A stretch of 64,000 bases of DNA from Hemerocallis citrina (taxonomy: Eukaryota; Streptophyta; Magnoliopsida; Asparagales; Asphodelaceae), in contig CM030368.1 of the NCBI GenBank assembly GCA_017893485.1, forward strand, positions 172,487,004 to 172,551,003. Direction: 5' to 3'. Under the pieces are notes generated by a model, which saw nothing but the letters and a program-made list of their open reading frames with translations, searched no databases and was not told where the DNA came from. Shown here piece by piece: positions 33,092-45,375 of this stretch. Numbering within the stretch: the stretch's first letter is position 1; each line of letters opens with the position of its first letter. The translations under genes were made by a program, and so were the position numbers.

Positions 33092-33497
33092 ATAGCGGAC
33101 CACTTCGACCGAGCTGGTGATGACAATTAGCACATTATTGAGGAAGATTACTACCCCGGGCAAGCTGATTCAGATGAGAAAGATCCCGAAGAAGTGGAAG
33201 AGGAATGTCCTAAGTCTCGAGAGATCACTCTACCTCCGGATTCATCTGATGATTCTTCTGACAAAGAAGAACCAGTTCCGGGTAATCTCATTGTGTCTCT
33301 TCAGAGGCAGGTAGAGACTCTACGGGAGAGAGTCAGACTACTAGAGGCTCAGTTTGCGAAACGCAAGGATGATTTTGCAGTTCTCAGTCATCGTGTCTGG
33401 GAACTCGAGAAGAGGAAAAACAAGACCAATGCTGAAGGAGGAAGTGGAGGAACTACGGGGAGAGCTTCGTGAAGCCAAGAGGAACCGTAGGAGTTAG
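33092..33497 (+). pseudogene. Accessory ORF upstream of gag: acidic coiled-coil protein (ORF0)
   Basis: Counterpart of 8240-8651. The start codon is ATA instead of ATG (ATAGCGGAC versus ATGGCAGAC), an in-frame TAG follows 12 codons later, and the frame shifts near 33424. Readable parts are an acidic block (ADSDEKDPEEVEEECPKS), a Pro/Ser/Asp stretch, and a coiled coil (VSLQRQVETLRERVRLLEAQ, AVLSHRVWELEKRK), ending in a basic tail at TAG 33495-33497. No known domain. Its retention in two LTR subfamilies suggests an accessory role at some time. Confidence 0.65.
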
Positions 33498-33620
33498 ACT
33501 ATTGTATCTTCTATTGCTTTCATTTTGATGTTAGAAATGTTTTGAATTCGAATGTATAAAGCTTGAAATTTAATGAAATGAAAAGTTGACTTAAAAGTTC
33601 ATGTTTATACTTCGAATTTA

Positions 33621-34684
33621 ATGGATCTTTTGCATCAGAATATGGCTGAAAGACGAGCTCAAAATGGTGAAGGTCTGGACTTGGAAACGGAGCTAGCGAG
33701 GATCTATCAGACACTCAATGCTATTGCCAAGAATCAGAATCAGGGAAGGGTGCCTACGAATCCAGTACCCGAAGCAATCAAACTCATGGAATCATTTAAA
33801 CAGATGAAACAACCGGTGTTTGAGGGGAAGTCAGACCCAGACACGGCTGACAATTGGATCCGACAGGTAGAGACTATCTTCGAAGTCTTGGAGACTCCGG
33901 ATGGCATCAAGATGAAGTTGGCGACACTGCAATTCGAGAAGGATGCAGCTGTGTGGTGGCAATCGATGAAGCAGACGATGGGAGACTTGGCTCTTGGCTA
34001 TGAGGAATTCTTGGAGGAATTCTGCAGTCATTATTTTTCCTCAGACGTCCAGGAGAAGAAGGTCCTGGAGTTTCTGTCGCTGCAGCAGGGCGGCATGTCG
34101 GTTAGGAAGTATGAGACCAGATTCACTCAGCTCTCAAGATATGCCCCCAAATTAGTGATGGATGAGGCAAAGAAGGCTCGAAAGTTCGAGCATGGTTTAA
34201 GGCCAAGTTTGAGATCCAGGATGATACCCCTCGGTATCAGAAGGTTTGACAAGTTGGTCAAACGAGCGGCAGCCACGGAGGCGGACATGGAGCAGTTCCA
34301 CGCTGTTCAGAATCGAAGGAACAACTGGAATGCGGGGAAGAGGCCCGCAGTTGCTGGCAATGTCAGAGTACAGCCACCGGCTCAAAGGTTCAAGCCTACG
34401 GGTGCGAACGCTGTTCAAGTGGCAGGAAGACCGGGAATACTTGGGTGAGACCTCCAGTGACTTCTTTCAACTGTGGAGAGACAGGCCACTACAAGTCTTA
34501 TTGCTCCAAACTGCAGGATGTCGTCCGTAATGGGCTAACTCAGCAGACCGGGAAGAAGCCGTACCAGCAGGGGCGAGTATTTGCCTTGACTGAAGTTGAT
34601 GCTGATGAGGTGGATCACGTCATCACTGATACGAGGGAGGATGTTTATGAGTGTTTTCTGTTGTCTCTTTTTCCCGTTAATTAG
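33621..34684 (+). pseudogene. Chromovirus gag, one frameshift and a lost zinc-knuckle Cys
   Basis: ATG at 33621. Coiled N-terminus (ETELARIYQTLNAIAKNQ), then the gag capsid domain (FEGKSDPDTADNWIRQVE, VWWQSMKQTM, FCSHYFSSDVQEKK, GGMSVRKYETRFTQLSRYAP, FEHGLRPSLRSRM) up to 34435. A frameshift there leads to a second frame with the knuckle SFNCGETGHYKSYC; the first Cys of CCHC is Ser. The part then reads on (QQGRVFALTEVDADEVDHVI) to TAG at 34682-34684. In the intact family gag would run on into protease. Product when intact: capsid/nucleocapsid of the element particle. Confidence 0.92.
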
Positions 34685-36393
34685 TGAACTGTTATATGAC
34701 GAGTGTATGTTATGTAACAGGAAAACTTATTTTGAATGGAAAGAAAGTTGTTGTTTTGTTCGATACTGGATCCTCTCATACTTTTGTATCACCTAAGTTT
34801 GCTAAAGTTCTGGGAGTCGAACCGAAGATATTTCCAGACAAGGTTTTAGCAATAGCTACTCCGTCAGGGGAGACTCTAACCACTGATCGGTACTATGCTG
34901 ACCGCGAGATCGTGATTGGAGATAGAATTTTCGGGATCAATCTGATCGAGCTGAATGTTTTGGGAGTCGTTGTTATCATTGGCATTGATTGGATGTCGGT
35001 GTACAGTGCGAACATCGAGTGCAAGACCAAGACAGTAGCAGTGAAGGCTCCAGGTGGACATGAAGTCACTTTCCAAGGGAAGAGGATATGTTCTAGTCTG
35101 GTGGCAGTTATCTGCAAGAAGGATGTTCCTGTAGAGGTGCAACGGATTCCTATGGTTCGGGATTATTCGACCGTGTTCTTGGAAGATTTGCCTGGGTTAC
35201 CCTTGCATCGTGATGTGGAGTTCAGCATCACTATTCAGCCAGGGAGTGCACCTATTTTCAAGACACCGTATAGGATGGTGCCTGTGGAGCAGGATGAGAT
35301 CAAACGGCAGATTAAGGAACTGTTGGAGAAAGGCTTTATTCAACCGAGTGCGTCACCTTGGGGAGCGCCACTGCTTTTGGTAAAGAAGAAGGATGGTTCG
35401 ATGAGGATGTGCATCGATTACCGAAAGCTGAATAAGGGCACTGTTTAGAATAAGTATCCAATTCCACGAATTAATGACTTGTTCGATCGTCTACAAGGAG
35501 CAGTTGTTTTCTCCAAAATAGATCTTCGATCAGGATATCATCAAGTTCGAGTGAAAGCTGAAGATGTGCATAAGACTGCATTTAGAACTCGACACGGGCA
35601 TTATAAATTCTTAGTTATGCTGTTTGGAGTGACGAATGCACCTGCAATCTTCATGAACATGATGAACAGAGTTCTGAGGCCGTTCATTGATTCTTTCGTC
35701 GTGGTATTTATCGACGATATTCTCGTGTACTCCAAGTCAGAGGAGGAGCACACGGAGCATCTGGCAGCAGTTTTGAGGAAGCTCCAGGAGCAGGAGTTGT
35801 ATGCCAAGTTGTCCAAGTGCGATTTCTGAAAATTTGAAGTGACATTCCTAGGTCACATCCTTTCTATGGAGGGAGTGGCAACTGATCCTCAGAAGATAGA
35901 GGCAATGAGAGATTGGGCAATGCCTACTACAGTGAAGGAAATCAGGAGTTTTCTTGGGCTAATTGGATACTACAGGAGATTCATCCAGGGCTACGCTCAG
36001 ATAGCCGTGCCGCTCACTGGTCTGACCAAGAAGAATGTGAACTTCAAGTGGACCGAACAGTGCAAGGCAAGCTTTCAGGAGTTGAAAGAAAGGCTGACTA
36101 CTACACCCATTTTGGCTTTTCCTAGAGCAGGTGTTGAGTATGATGTCTACAGTGATGCTTCTCATCGTGGGCTTGGTTGTGTCTTAATGCAAGAAGGGAA
36201 AGTAATCGCTTATGGGTCTAGGAAACTAAGACTGCATGAGAAGAATTATCCGACTCATGATCCGGAGTTGGCTGCGATTATCTTTGCCTTGAAGCAATGG
36301 AGACATTATGTGTATGGTGAGAAGCTGAACATGTACACAGACTACAAAAGCTTGAAGTACATCTATCAACAGAAGGATCTGAACCTGAGGTAA
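34684..36393 (+). pseudogene. Chromovirus protease, reverse transcriptase and RNase H (broken)
   Basis: Protease active site [16 protein letters not shown] at about 34756-34803. [36 protein letters not shown] at 35446, [42 protein letters not shown], and catalytic [12 protein letters not shown] (about 35704-35740). TGA at 35827 replaces Trp (F-W-K). The palm/thumb continues [20 protein letters not shown] and [12 protein letters not shown]. RNase H has [18 protein letters not shown] (Asp), [19 protein letters not shown] (Glu) and [10 protein letters not shown] (Asp), then TAA at 36391 (normally Q in L-R-Q-R-R-W). All catalytic residues are still present; only stop codons break it. Confidence 0.94.
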
Positions 36394-38032
36394 AGGAGAT
36401 GGCTAGAGGTACTTGAGGACATTTGTCCGGAGATTAAGTATCATCATGGGAAGGCTAATGTTGTTGCTGATGCACTTAGTTGCAAGAGCAGTCTGGCGAG
36501 TTTGATTACAACTCAAAGACAGCTAGTAGAGAAATTGGATCGGGCTGGTATTGAAGTTGTTCTGCAAGGCTTGGGATCATCTTTAGCTCAGTTGAGGCTT
36601 CAACCGACGCTGAACGAAAGGATTATTGCAAGTCAGAAGGAAGATGCAGAGATTCAGAAGATGAAGGAGCAGGTTGGTGCTGGCAAGTTGCCCGGATTTC
36701 AGATCAGGGATGAATTGCTGTGGTTTGGAGAGAGGCTGTGTGTTCCGGATCAGTCGGACATGAAAGAAAGTATTCTTCAGGAGGCACATGATACTCTTTT
36801 GTCAGTACATCCTGAAAGTACCAAGATGTACAAAGACATTAAACAACATTTCTGGTGGTCAGGTTTGAAGCAGGATGTGGCTGAATTTGTGTCAAGGTGT
36901 GAGATTTGTCAGCAAGTCAAAGCCGAGAATCAGAAAGCCGGAGGTCTATTGAAACCGTTGCCAATTCCGGAATGGAAGTGGGATAACATCAGTATGGATT
37001 TCATCACAGATTTGCCTAAGAGCCCTAAAGGCAATGATGCGATTTGGGTCATAGTCGATTGACAAACCAAGTCCGCTCACTTCTTGGCAGTGAAACTCAC
37101 TGCTTTGATGGACAAGTTGGCTGAGATGTATGTTGGTGAGATTGTCAGGCTTCATGCTGTTTCGTTAACCATTGTGTCTGATCGAGATGCGCGGTTTACT
37201 TCGCATTTCTGGAGGAGTCTTCAGACAGCTTTGAGTACCAAGACGGATTTCAGCACTTCTTTCATCCCCAGATTGATGAGCAGACCGAGAAAGTCAACCG
37301 TATTCTTGAGGACATGCTTCGGTGCTATGTACTAGACTTTGGAGGCAGTTGGGAAATGCATTTACCTTTGGTGGAGTTTGCCTACAATAATAGTTTTCAG
37401 ACTAGCATTGGGATGGCGTCGTACAAAGCTTTGTATGGCAGGAAGTGCAGGATGCCTGTCTGTTGGTTCGAAGTTAGGGAGCGTCAGATGTTTGGGCCTG
37501 AGATTGTGCAGCAGACCTCTGAAAAGATTGATCTGATCAGGAAGAGGTTGGTGGATGCTCAGAGTAGGTAGAAGAGATATGCAGACAACCGGAGGAAGGA
37601 CCTTGAGTTTGAGGTTGGTTACTTTGTCTTTCTGAAGGTATCGCCCAGCAAAGGCGTGATCCGATTCGGCAAAGGTGGAAAGTTAGCCCCGAGGTTCATA
37701 AGCCCGTATAAGATATTGAAAAGGATCGAGAAAACTTCTTACCGGCTTGAGTTACCAAAAGTGTTGTCTCAGGTGCACAATGTCTTTTATGTGTCTATGC
37801 TGAGAGGTTACATTCCAGATCCAATTCATCATTTGCCCGAAGTGTCAGAGGGTTTGCAGTTGGTTCTGAGTTACATTGAGCTTCCAGTGGAGATTGTTGA
37901 TCGTCAGGAGAAAGTATTGAGGAATAAGACGATACCGATGGTCAAGTTAGTCTGAAGAAACCAGTTGGTTGAAGAGGCTACTTGGGAATCTGAGGAGAGG
38001 ATGATGAAGGATCATCCAGAGATCTTTGTTTG
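36394..38032 (+). pseudogene. Chromovirus RNase H end, integrase and chromodomain (broken)
   Basis: RWLEVLEDICPEIKYHHGKA closes RNase H. Integrase zinc domain: EAHDTLLSVHPESTKMYKD and RCEICQQVKAE; core MDFITDLP (Asp), TGA at 37060 (family VDRLTK), IVSDRDARFTSHFW (Asp). Near 37260-37300 a frameshift pair masks the segment with the catalytic Glu (HPQIDEQTEKVNR is readable in another frame). Then LPLVEFAYNNSFQTSIGMA, TAG at 37569, GKGGKLAPRFISPYKILKRI, and a chromodomain-like tail with TGA at 37953 in place of Trp (KLVWRNQ), ending at TGA 38030-38032. The chromodomain, when intact, directs insertion to heterochromatin marks. Confidence 0.93.
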
Positions 38033-38680
38033 ATTGTATTTTCTTCTTGTGTTTTGTTTTCTCACTCTTTAATTGTAGTTCCGGAAACGGAACTATTCTA
38101 AGGAGTGAGTGTTGTAATACCCTAAACTTTCATTTTAATAAAAATGTTGTTTTTCACATGTTGTGCACATGCAAAATTCGTATGTATATTTATTTATTTA
38201 TTTTTATACATAAAACTTCTTTTTGAAGTATGAACAATTATTTTCTTCCTTTCCTTTATTTTTCTAAAAGCCTATTTTGTAAAGACTAAAACATTGTTTT
38301 CTAAATTTGAGCCCACTTTAGTAATTTATTATTTTATTATTTTGGCCCACAAGTCTAAGCCCACTGTTTGTGAAGCCCACAAATTTAATTAATCATTTAA
38401 ATTGTCACACTTGTCATGTAGACATAAATTGTGAACAATTGATTAATTAAAAATTGTACAAATTTCAAATAAGGGGGTACTAGAGAGCACGTGCATGCAC
38501 GTAGTGTGCATTGCACACCCTTTGGAGGCCGGGTGTATGCTTGTGGTGATGGGAGAGTGGGTGTGTGTGCATGGATGGTTATTTGATTGTGGGTAGTTGC
38601 TACAACTTCCCCACCTATCCTAGCCATCCATCTTTAACCATCTGCTGAAATCCTAGCTCTCCAATCCATCCTAGAACTAG

Positions 38681-38688
38681 TATAAATA
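38681..38688 (+). promoter_or_regulatory. TATA box of the 3' LTR
   Basis: TATAAATA; could drive read-out transcription into the downstream DNA. Confidence 0.7.
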
Positions 38689-39603
38689 CCCCCTACCTTC
38701 ATGTATTCTACACTAAGAAATTATTGAAAGAAAGAATTTATATAGGAGAAATACATTAGAGTGAGTGTGAGTTGTGTGTGTGTCCCAACATTGCAGGCCA
38801 GCCCATCCCATCCACAAGGAGAGCTCTCGGTTTTGACAAAGCGAGCAAGAAGGAGGACTTTTGCATCACAATTTAGGAGGAGAAGGCTACTCTCTCGCAT
38901 TCTAGGAGACTCTAGGAGCTTTTTTTGGGTTTTCTCCAAAGAGGTGGGTGTTTCTCATTGCTTCTAATATTAGAAATCACGCTTGATATGTTTAATGAAA
39001 TTATGTAAATTAACTAGTAAGAGATTGGAACCATGCTTGTTTAATTAAAGTATTAAAGCAGAGTGGTAATATTATAGATAAATTGATGGAATGATTACTG
39101 GGAGATAATTGTTAATTTTGTATTAGAATTCTCCATTTTGTATGTGTCACATGAATGTTAGAATTAATGAAAGAGATTGTATTTGCAAATAAATGATTGA
39201 ATAAATCATGTGTAAATTAGTTGATAAAAATAGAATTTTTATTCTTTAGAAAAGATGATTTTTGTGTTCTAAAAACATAGTAGTTTATCAATAAGCAAGA
39301 GATCGATAACTTACTGATTTTTGTGGAAATCTAACTTTAATCATGAAGAGTTGTGCTATGGTTTTCAAATGTCGAAATTATGGACATAGAATACAAACTA
39401 AGCCTCAAATACATGTTTTAAAGAGCTAAAAATACTTATAAAAATACTGGTTGCTGTAGATTTTGGTGTATTTTAATTCTGGAAAATTTTGTTTTCAAAA
39501 GAGGAGAAAAAGAGACAACTTTGTTCTGAGAATTCATGTATTATAGCTATGAACAGAGAGCAAAATCAAAACCCAATTTAATTTCTTTAAAATCGATATG
39601 TCC

Positions 39604-39842
39604 ACTTAGAACATTTGGTCGGTAGAGTTTTCTTTTGCTACAGTAAAAAGGGGGCTAGTCAGAGGTCTCGGGTTCGATACTGAGGCTTTTCGTTTCATTT
39701 TTTGTAAAAAAAATCCAATTGCTGGGAGTTGATACTTAGGGATTATAACCCCTAGTTATATCGCTCGGTGGCTTTGGCGCAGTGGTCTTGTGCGCTATCT
39801 ATTAGGCCGCTAGTTGTGGGTTCGAATCCGGTTGGGGGTTTG
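39604..39842 (+). other. Two tRNA-like A-box/B-box modules inside the 3' LTR
   Basis: Module 1: TTTGGTCGGTAGAG (39614-39627) and GGGTTCGATAC (39670-39680). Module 2: TTTGGCGCAGTGGTC (39773-39787) and GGTTCGAATCC (39819-39829). The last is a perfect B box (GGTTCGANNCC) and TGGCGCAGTGG is a good A box. Compared with the 5' LTR this copy keeps the better consensus. Confidence 0.62.
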
Positions 39843-42800
39843 GATTTTTTTTGAAAAAAATTTTGTGGGATTTTAATTAAATTGAGTTTTAAAAATAGAT
39901 TAAAGATAGGAAAAATATAGAATAATTACTGAAAATTAATTGGACTTTATGAGAAAAATTTATGTAACTATTGATATAGTGTAATTAAGAAATTGAGGTT
40001 TTTGCAAGAAATAACTTGTTTTTTAAATTAAATTGACTTCTTAAATAAAGGAAAAATAAATGAGATTTTTAGAATTATAAAGATGAAAATTAGTAATCAG
40101 GAATTTTTGAAAGTTGTGATTTTGTGTGATTAATTGGACTTATAAATTGTGCTTGTAGTAAGAATTGAAATGAGAATAATAGATTCGTGGAATAAATGAA
40201 TTATTGATTACTACTAGTTGAAACTTATTCTTACGCATAAATTGCATGTGAAATTGAATTATTGAATGTGATGAGTTATGAAAGATGTGAATACATGAAT
40301 ACTATGCGTATGAAAACATGAATTGTGATTAATCATGAAAAGACCTTATGAGTTTGAAAAGCTCGATATTTTAATTATGAGTTGAAATTGAGAATTAGGG
40401 TATAGCCAAGCCTTATACCGGCAATAAAAGAAATGTGGAAATGATATTTGAAATGAGAAGACCAAGGTTTGGGTCATGTGAAATAAATAAGATCGGTATA
40501 GTGGGAGTGCTAAACTTTAAGGGTTTGATTTTATTCATGATTCAATTAAAATAAGGATTAGATACATAGTGAAGATGTGATGAAAGTAAGAGAAAAACAT
40601 TGAGTATGAGGGCCATTGGATTGGCGGCGTGAGAGTATTCACATGATGTCCCATGATGCGTCATGATAGGGCGTGGATACTGCTCCAGAGTACCGTTCCG
40701 GTGGCAACGCTCGTGAGGTGTTTGACGACTGCGGGTGGTATCATGTCTATGGTAGGAGCTGAATTACCACATGATACCTGCATGATGAGTCATGTGACAG
40801 TGCGTCGGGATTCCCTCCAGGATGCCTAGACTTGAGTTCGTAGGTAGGAAAACATCTAGGATACTTATCGTAGTTACAATAGTAGATTAAGTCATGGCGA
40901 GGGATTGAACCCTACGAGATGAAGAATGGTTAAGGGCTTGCCCTCGAACCTATGTAGTATGAGCTGCATAGACTCTGAACAAGTGCGCATTAGTGTCATA
41001 TAATACAAATAATTGCATTAAGGACTAAGTGCACATTCACAACACGACATCAATAGGATAGTCCCTTTAGCTTTGTTTTGTGACAAGTTTGTGGTTTGCT
41101 AAGTATTGAGAATTGTTATACTGTTTTCGGCATAGAGAGGATGGCCATGTATAATATTTTTTCAGTTGAATGAACTGACGCGCCCACAGTTTTACATGCA
41201 GGGTAAAGATGCTTGACAAATTGAAGTATACATACTGCTCAAGATTGATTTAAATGTTGTTTCATGTAATTTATTGTAAAATTGCTTCCGGTGTAATAAT
41301 GTAAAGGTGTAATCTAACTCTGATGAAAGAAATGTTTTTATTTCCTTGTAAAATTGTACAAAAGAAGTGTAAAGATCCTGTGGAATTTCGAACTCTGTTG
41401 TATTTTGGAATTCGGGGTGTTACAGGTATCCTCATCCCTTGCTCTTTTCTTGCCCTTTTTGATTATTTCTGTTTGCTTGTCATAATTAAAATGATGCTCG
41501 TGTAGTTGTCTTAAGACATCGGACCTAGACAAAGATACAAGAGCATGTTCCCACTCCCCTCATCAAATGTCATAGTTTCTTTCCTGAAATTGTGTGTCGG
41601 GCAACCATCTCCTATGACCCATTAACACCCTGCCAAAATGAGTTATGACAATTTTGCCCATGCACGTGTATTTTATACCAGAGCGTATAATATCTTATGT
41701 AATACCCTGAATATTTTTTAGATGTTAGTTTGTGGAATATAAATATTTGAGAATGACCCATATGCATATTTAATGTACTATTTTGTGAAGTTGAGGACTT
41801 GAAAGCAATGAAGTTGGTGACTACGGACTTCTAGGAAATTGGTATCATGAAAAAGAACATTAATGAATTTTTTTTTATCATGCATGAGTCGTGCTGGTGA
41901 GTGATACAGGGGAGGTTTAGAGGAGGTGGTTAAATGATGTAGGAAGCGGAGGTTAAATGATGTAGGAAGAGGTGATTAAATGACAAATGAAAGAAGACAA
42001 GGAGAGCTTGTGAGTGTTTGTATATAATTGCCAAGAATGTCTCCCCTCATTCTCCACAATCATTCTTTGTCTTCCATATGAACTGAAGATCTTTGGAGTT
42101 GAAATTTTTATAAGGTTAAGTTTATTGAGTTTGGTGTTGAACGCTTCGTGGAGCTTAGAAGCAATCAAATTCAGAAGCTATAGGTGGGTAATAACTGTAT
42201 TACTCTGATTTTAGTTGTATTATAGGTTGTATGCATGTTAGAGAAACTATATATGTTATATTGGATGAGTATTCATGCTTGGATCGATTGAATCATGTAA
42301 TTGTGTGAAATTACGGTAAGGTTAATTTGGAAACATTTTTACAGTTTCTGTCCTGAAATTTGGACTTCTGAAAATCATTTCTCTTTAACTAGATCAAAAT
42401 TTGATGCTGAATTTTTTATATGTATATCCCGTGTATGTTTATAACATCTCCACAAAATTTCATAATGTTTGGAAGTCATTTGGTATTTTAAATAAATCCG
42501 AACTTAATCCTGATTAAGAATTGAAACATGACCTATTCTATCACTATGTCCTGAATATCATGCTTATTTCCAAAAATTATTTCTCTCCAAATATATGAAA
42601 TTTGAAGCTGAACTTTTTATATGTGAATCTAATATATGTCTATAATAGGTTCACAAAATCTCATGAGGTTTGGAATCATTTAGTATATTAAACAAATCTG
42701 AACTTATGATTGGTTAACAATTTTGCCTTGGTTTTGGAAATTTGTACATCTTCTGCTTTCTGACCATTTGAACCTCTTATATCCAGTATATTGTGCAAAC

Positions 42801-43261
42801 TCAAAACTAAGTATTTGAAGTAGATTTATTAATCTTTCTTTCGAGCCTAAGAAATCAAATTTTCATTAAGTGTGGGATTTTCGATTATTTTTACAAGTAA
42901 CAAAAGCTGCAGTTTTCTAAAAGCTGAACCTACTGTTTTGCATATGGATTTAGACAAAACAATTGTTATTAAATTTAGATGTTCTTAACTACAATGTTGT
43001 AGTAGACTCATTTAGGTTTCATATAAAACTAAGAAATTCAATTTTCTGATAAGTATTAGAATTTATATGATATTTTGCAAGACTATTATGTTGATGTCCA
43101 AAGACAAAGTTGAATATTCAAACAGTGGATTCTATATATGGGACTGAGGAACAGTCGATAAAGGGGTAGGCCGGTAAGGTCCGTAGTTGCAGAAGATCGA
43201 TTTGCTGGGGTTCGTGACTGAGGATGTTCCTGGTAAATCCATATGTGTGGGCTAAGTGTAG

Positions 43262-44922
43262 TGATGTTGAATTTGCAAGTGTACAAAATCGCACAAGTAA
43301 TATAGATAGATGAGTAGAGTGTCGAACCCACAGGGACTAGATATTTTACTGAGTACCGATATCGCTAGATGAATCACTATTTGGAAGATCGAATTTTATA
43401 AATAATAAAGCAACTAAATTACTCTAATCTAATTTAATCTAACTAAATTGGTGAAGAGGGAGAGGGCTGTTAAACTATGAAGCTCTTGTACTTTGTTTAA
43501 TGGTAAAATTTGTTCTAGGGCTCTTGGTTCACCTTGTTTATCACACAAATTATAATTCCTTATAATTAAAAATATTATCTCTCCCAAATTGTCGACCAAA
43601 ATCCTAAAGATTTTAATCACTCTATCAACGTAGTCTAAAAATTATTCTCAATTAATCATTCGTCTATCCACCAAATTATTAATTGAAAAATTGGATTTCT
43701 TAACGGTCACGTCCTCCAATATATGGTCTTTAATTTTTATTAATCACAAATTACCTATTCGGTCTCTTTATGATTTAAAAATTCATACAAATGTCTATCC
43801 ACCATGTTGTATGTATAAATAATAAAAATTTAAAACACAATCAGGAAAAATATAGTAAGAGCAAGGAATTAAAATCTGTGTTCAAAACTTGGTTACATCT
43901 CACCCTCTAGAACATTCAAATTCAGTTCATGATCAAATTTGCAATTAATAGAATTGTTTGGGATTGTATCAAAAAATATAGAGAAGAACATACACAAAAT
44001 AATAATAAAAAAAAATTAATTAAATCCAAACTCCTGAACAAACCGAACCCAAAGCCTCGAACGCGTCGCCAGTCTGATCGCCACGTCAGCCGTCCAGGTG
44101 CTGTCACGTCGCCTGTCTGCGTCAGAGGCGTCGTTGTCGCCTCGGGAGCCGCGCGTCAGAGTCAGAAGCTGCAGCTGTAGACCTGCTGCTTCGTTGGACG
44201 CCACCTGTCACGTCCTGTGCGTGTGGGTCCCGCTGTCAGTGTCCAAGCAACTGTCGGGTGCACTTCAGGAAGCACTCTTGAAGAAGATGTACTCCTTACT
44301 GCCCGCACAGTAGAGTACTTGTCCTCCTTGGATGTTGTGTGCTCTCTCTCTGACTATCCTTTTAATATATTTTTGTATTTGTAGCCGTCACCTCTTACTT
44401 TCTTCTCTCTTCTTTGCTTTGTATATATAGAGAACGGGAAGGAGTTAGGGTTTGCATTTTTTTGCAGAATAGTCCTCCCACTTTCTTTATTTCATTCCTT
44501 TTATAACCCAGAATTTTATTTACTTCCTCTTTCTTTCTTGTCTTCCTTTTCTGTCACCCACGTGCTTCTGCATACACAAAATAATACCTGAAATTAGGAT
44601 TTTTAAATAAAATAAATTTAATTAGTTTAAAATTAATTAAAATAACTATAAATCATATTAGCGTATAAAAATCCTTTTACAAATTATTTGTCGCACTTTT
44701 AAGTCAAGAAAACAATAAAAAATGATAAATCAATTATTTTACTCTGTTTGTTGATTTTTTCCACAATTCTTTACTTTTTGCATCAAAAATATTATTTCTT
44801 CAAAAATAATTAATTAAATGAAATCCTTTAGAAATAAGATGAATTATAGACAATATTAGCGAAAACCAGCCATTTTAATAGGTAAATGAGTACAAATATA
44901 TATATATAAATCCGACACATCA
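43262..44922 (+). mobile_element. Solo-LTR-like insertion (1661 bp)
   Basis: Starts TGATGTTGAATTTGCAAG and ends CGACACATCA, so the ends are TG...CA with a short inverted repeat TGATGT/ACATCA (one base offset). Flanks TGTAG (43257-43261) and GGTAG (44923-44927) match in four of five bases. A TATA box (44422-44430) lies in a segment that changes from GC-rich to leader-like, as in an LTR. 'gagtgtcgaacccacaggga' near its start is a phrase I know from other dispersed plant repeats. No coding sequence. It could also be an unrelated non-autonomous element. Confidence 0.5.
44422..44430 (+). promoter_or_regulatory. Possible TATA box in solo-LTR-like insertion
   Basis: TATATATAG between a CT-rich upstream region and a purine-rich leader. 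Confidence 0.4.
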
Positions 44923-45375
44923 GGTAGGTCGGAAAGGTCCAATATTTCTGGAGTTCAACTTACATGTGATTACTCATTGGAGTACTAGTCAACTTTTGAG
45001 AATAAGTTGAGTTAATGTAATAGAGCCAAATCAAATATTAGTGTGATCTCAATAGGTTGTGAGACAACGAGTTGTGCAAGATATTATGGGATGCATACAT
45101 GCATATTGAATGGATATTGTGGAAATTAGTGTAGTCTAGTATATAACTTGACCTAGACATTCTTGGGTGATTAGTACCATTAATTCCTTTACTCATTAGC
45201 AAATAATTAGGTTGTTGTTGGAAAACTTAGTTCGTGGTTAAGTTCCATAAATTAAAGTGTGAATTCTAAATTTTGAATAAGGCTTAGTTACCAACAATTG
45301 ACCACTAATGTTGTTGGCGGATGTCCGGTAAAGGGACGCTAGCTCTAGGCCGTATGATTGATGTTGTAAGGACAT

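Larger units (their letters stand above)
29641..41424 (+). mobile_element. Ty3/gypsy chromovirus (Tekay/Del-like) with both LTRs, plus strand
   Basis: LTRs of 3293 bp (29641-32933) and 3312 bp (38113-41424) bound an internal region with tRNA-Met primer site, accessory ORF, gag, protease, RT, RNase H, integrase and chromodomain. Long LTRs, this primer type and the chromodomain mark the Tekay/Del branch. The 5' side is not unique DNA but the end of another copy (28158-29640), so no target duplication can be read: this is a tandem sharing an LTR, probably from unequal recombination. All ORFs are broken by stops or shifts. The two LTRs differ by scattered changes, visibly more than those of the Tat element. 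Confidence 0.95.
38113..41424 (+). repeat. Chromovirus 3' LTR
   Basis: TGTAATACCC to GGGGTGTTACA. Preceded by the polypurine-like AAGGAGTGAG (38099-38108). TATA box at 38681-38688. Otherwise as the 5' LTR, with scattered substitutions and a 19-bp length difference. The 41425-41697 stretch after it holds nothing I recognise. Confidence 0.95.

Noticed and set aside
39770..39842. A genuine tRNA gene
   Set aside because: A and B boxes are good but no acceptor stem or full cloverleaf could be drawn, and the same sequence is in each LTR; listed as tRNA-like instead.
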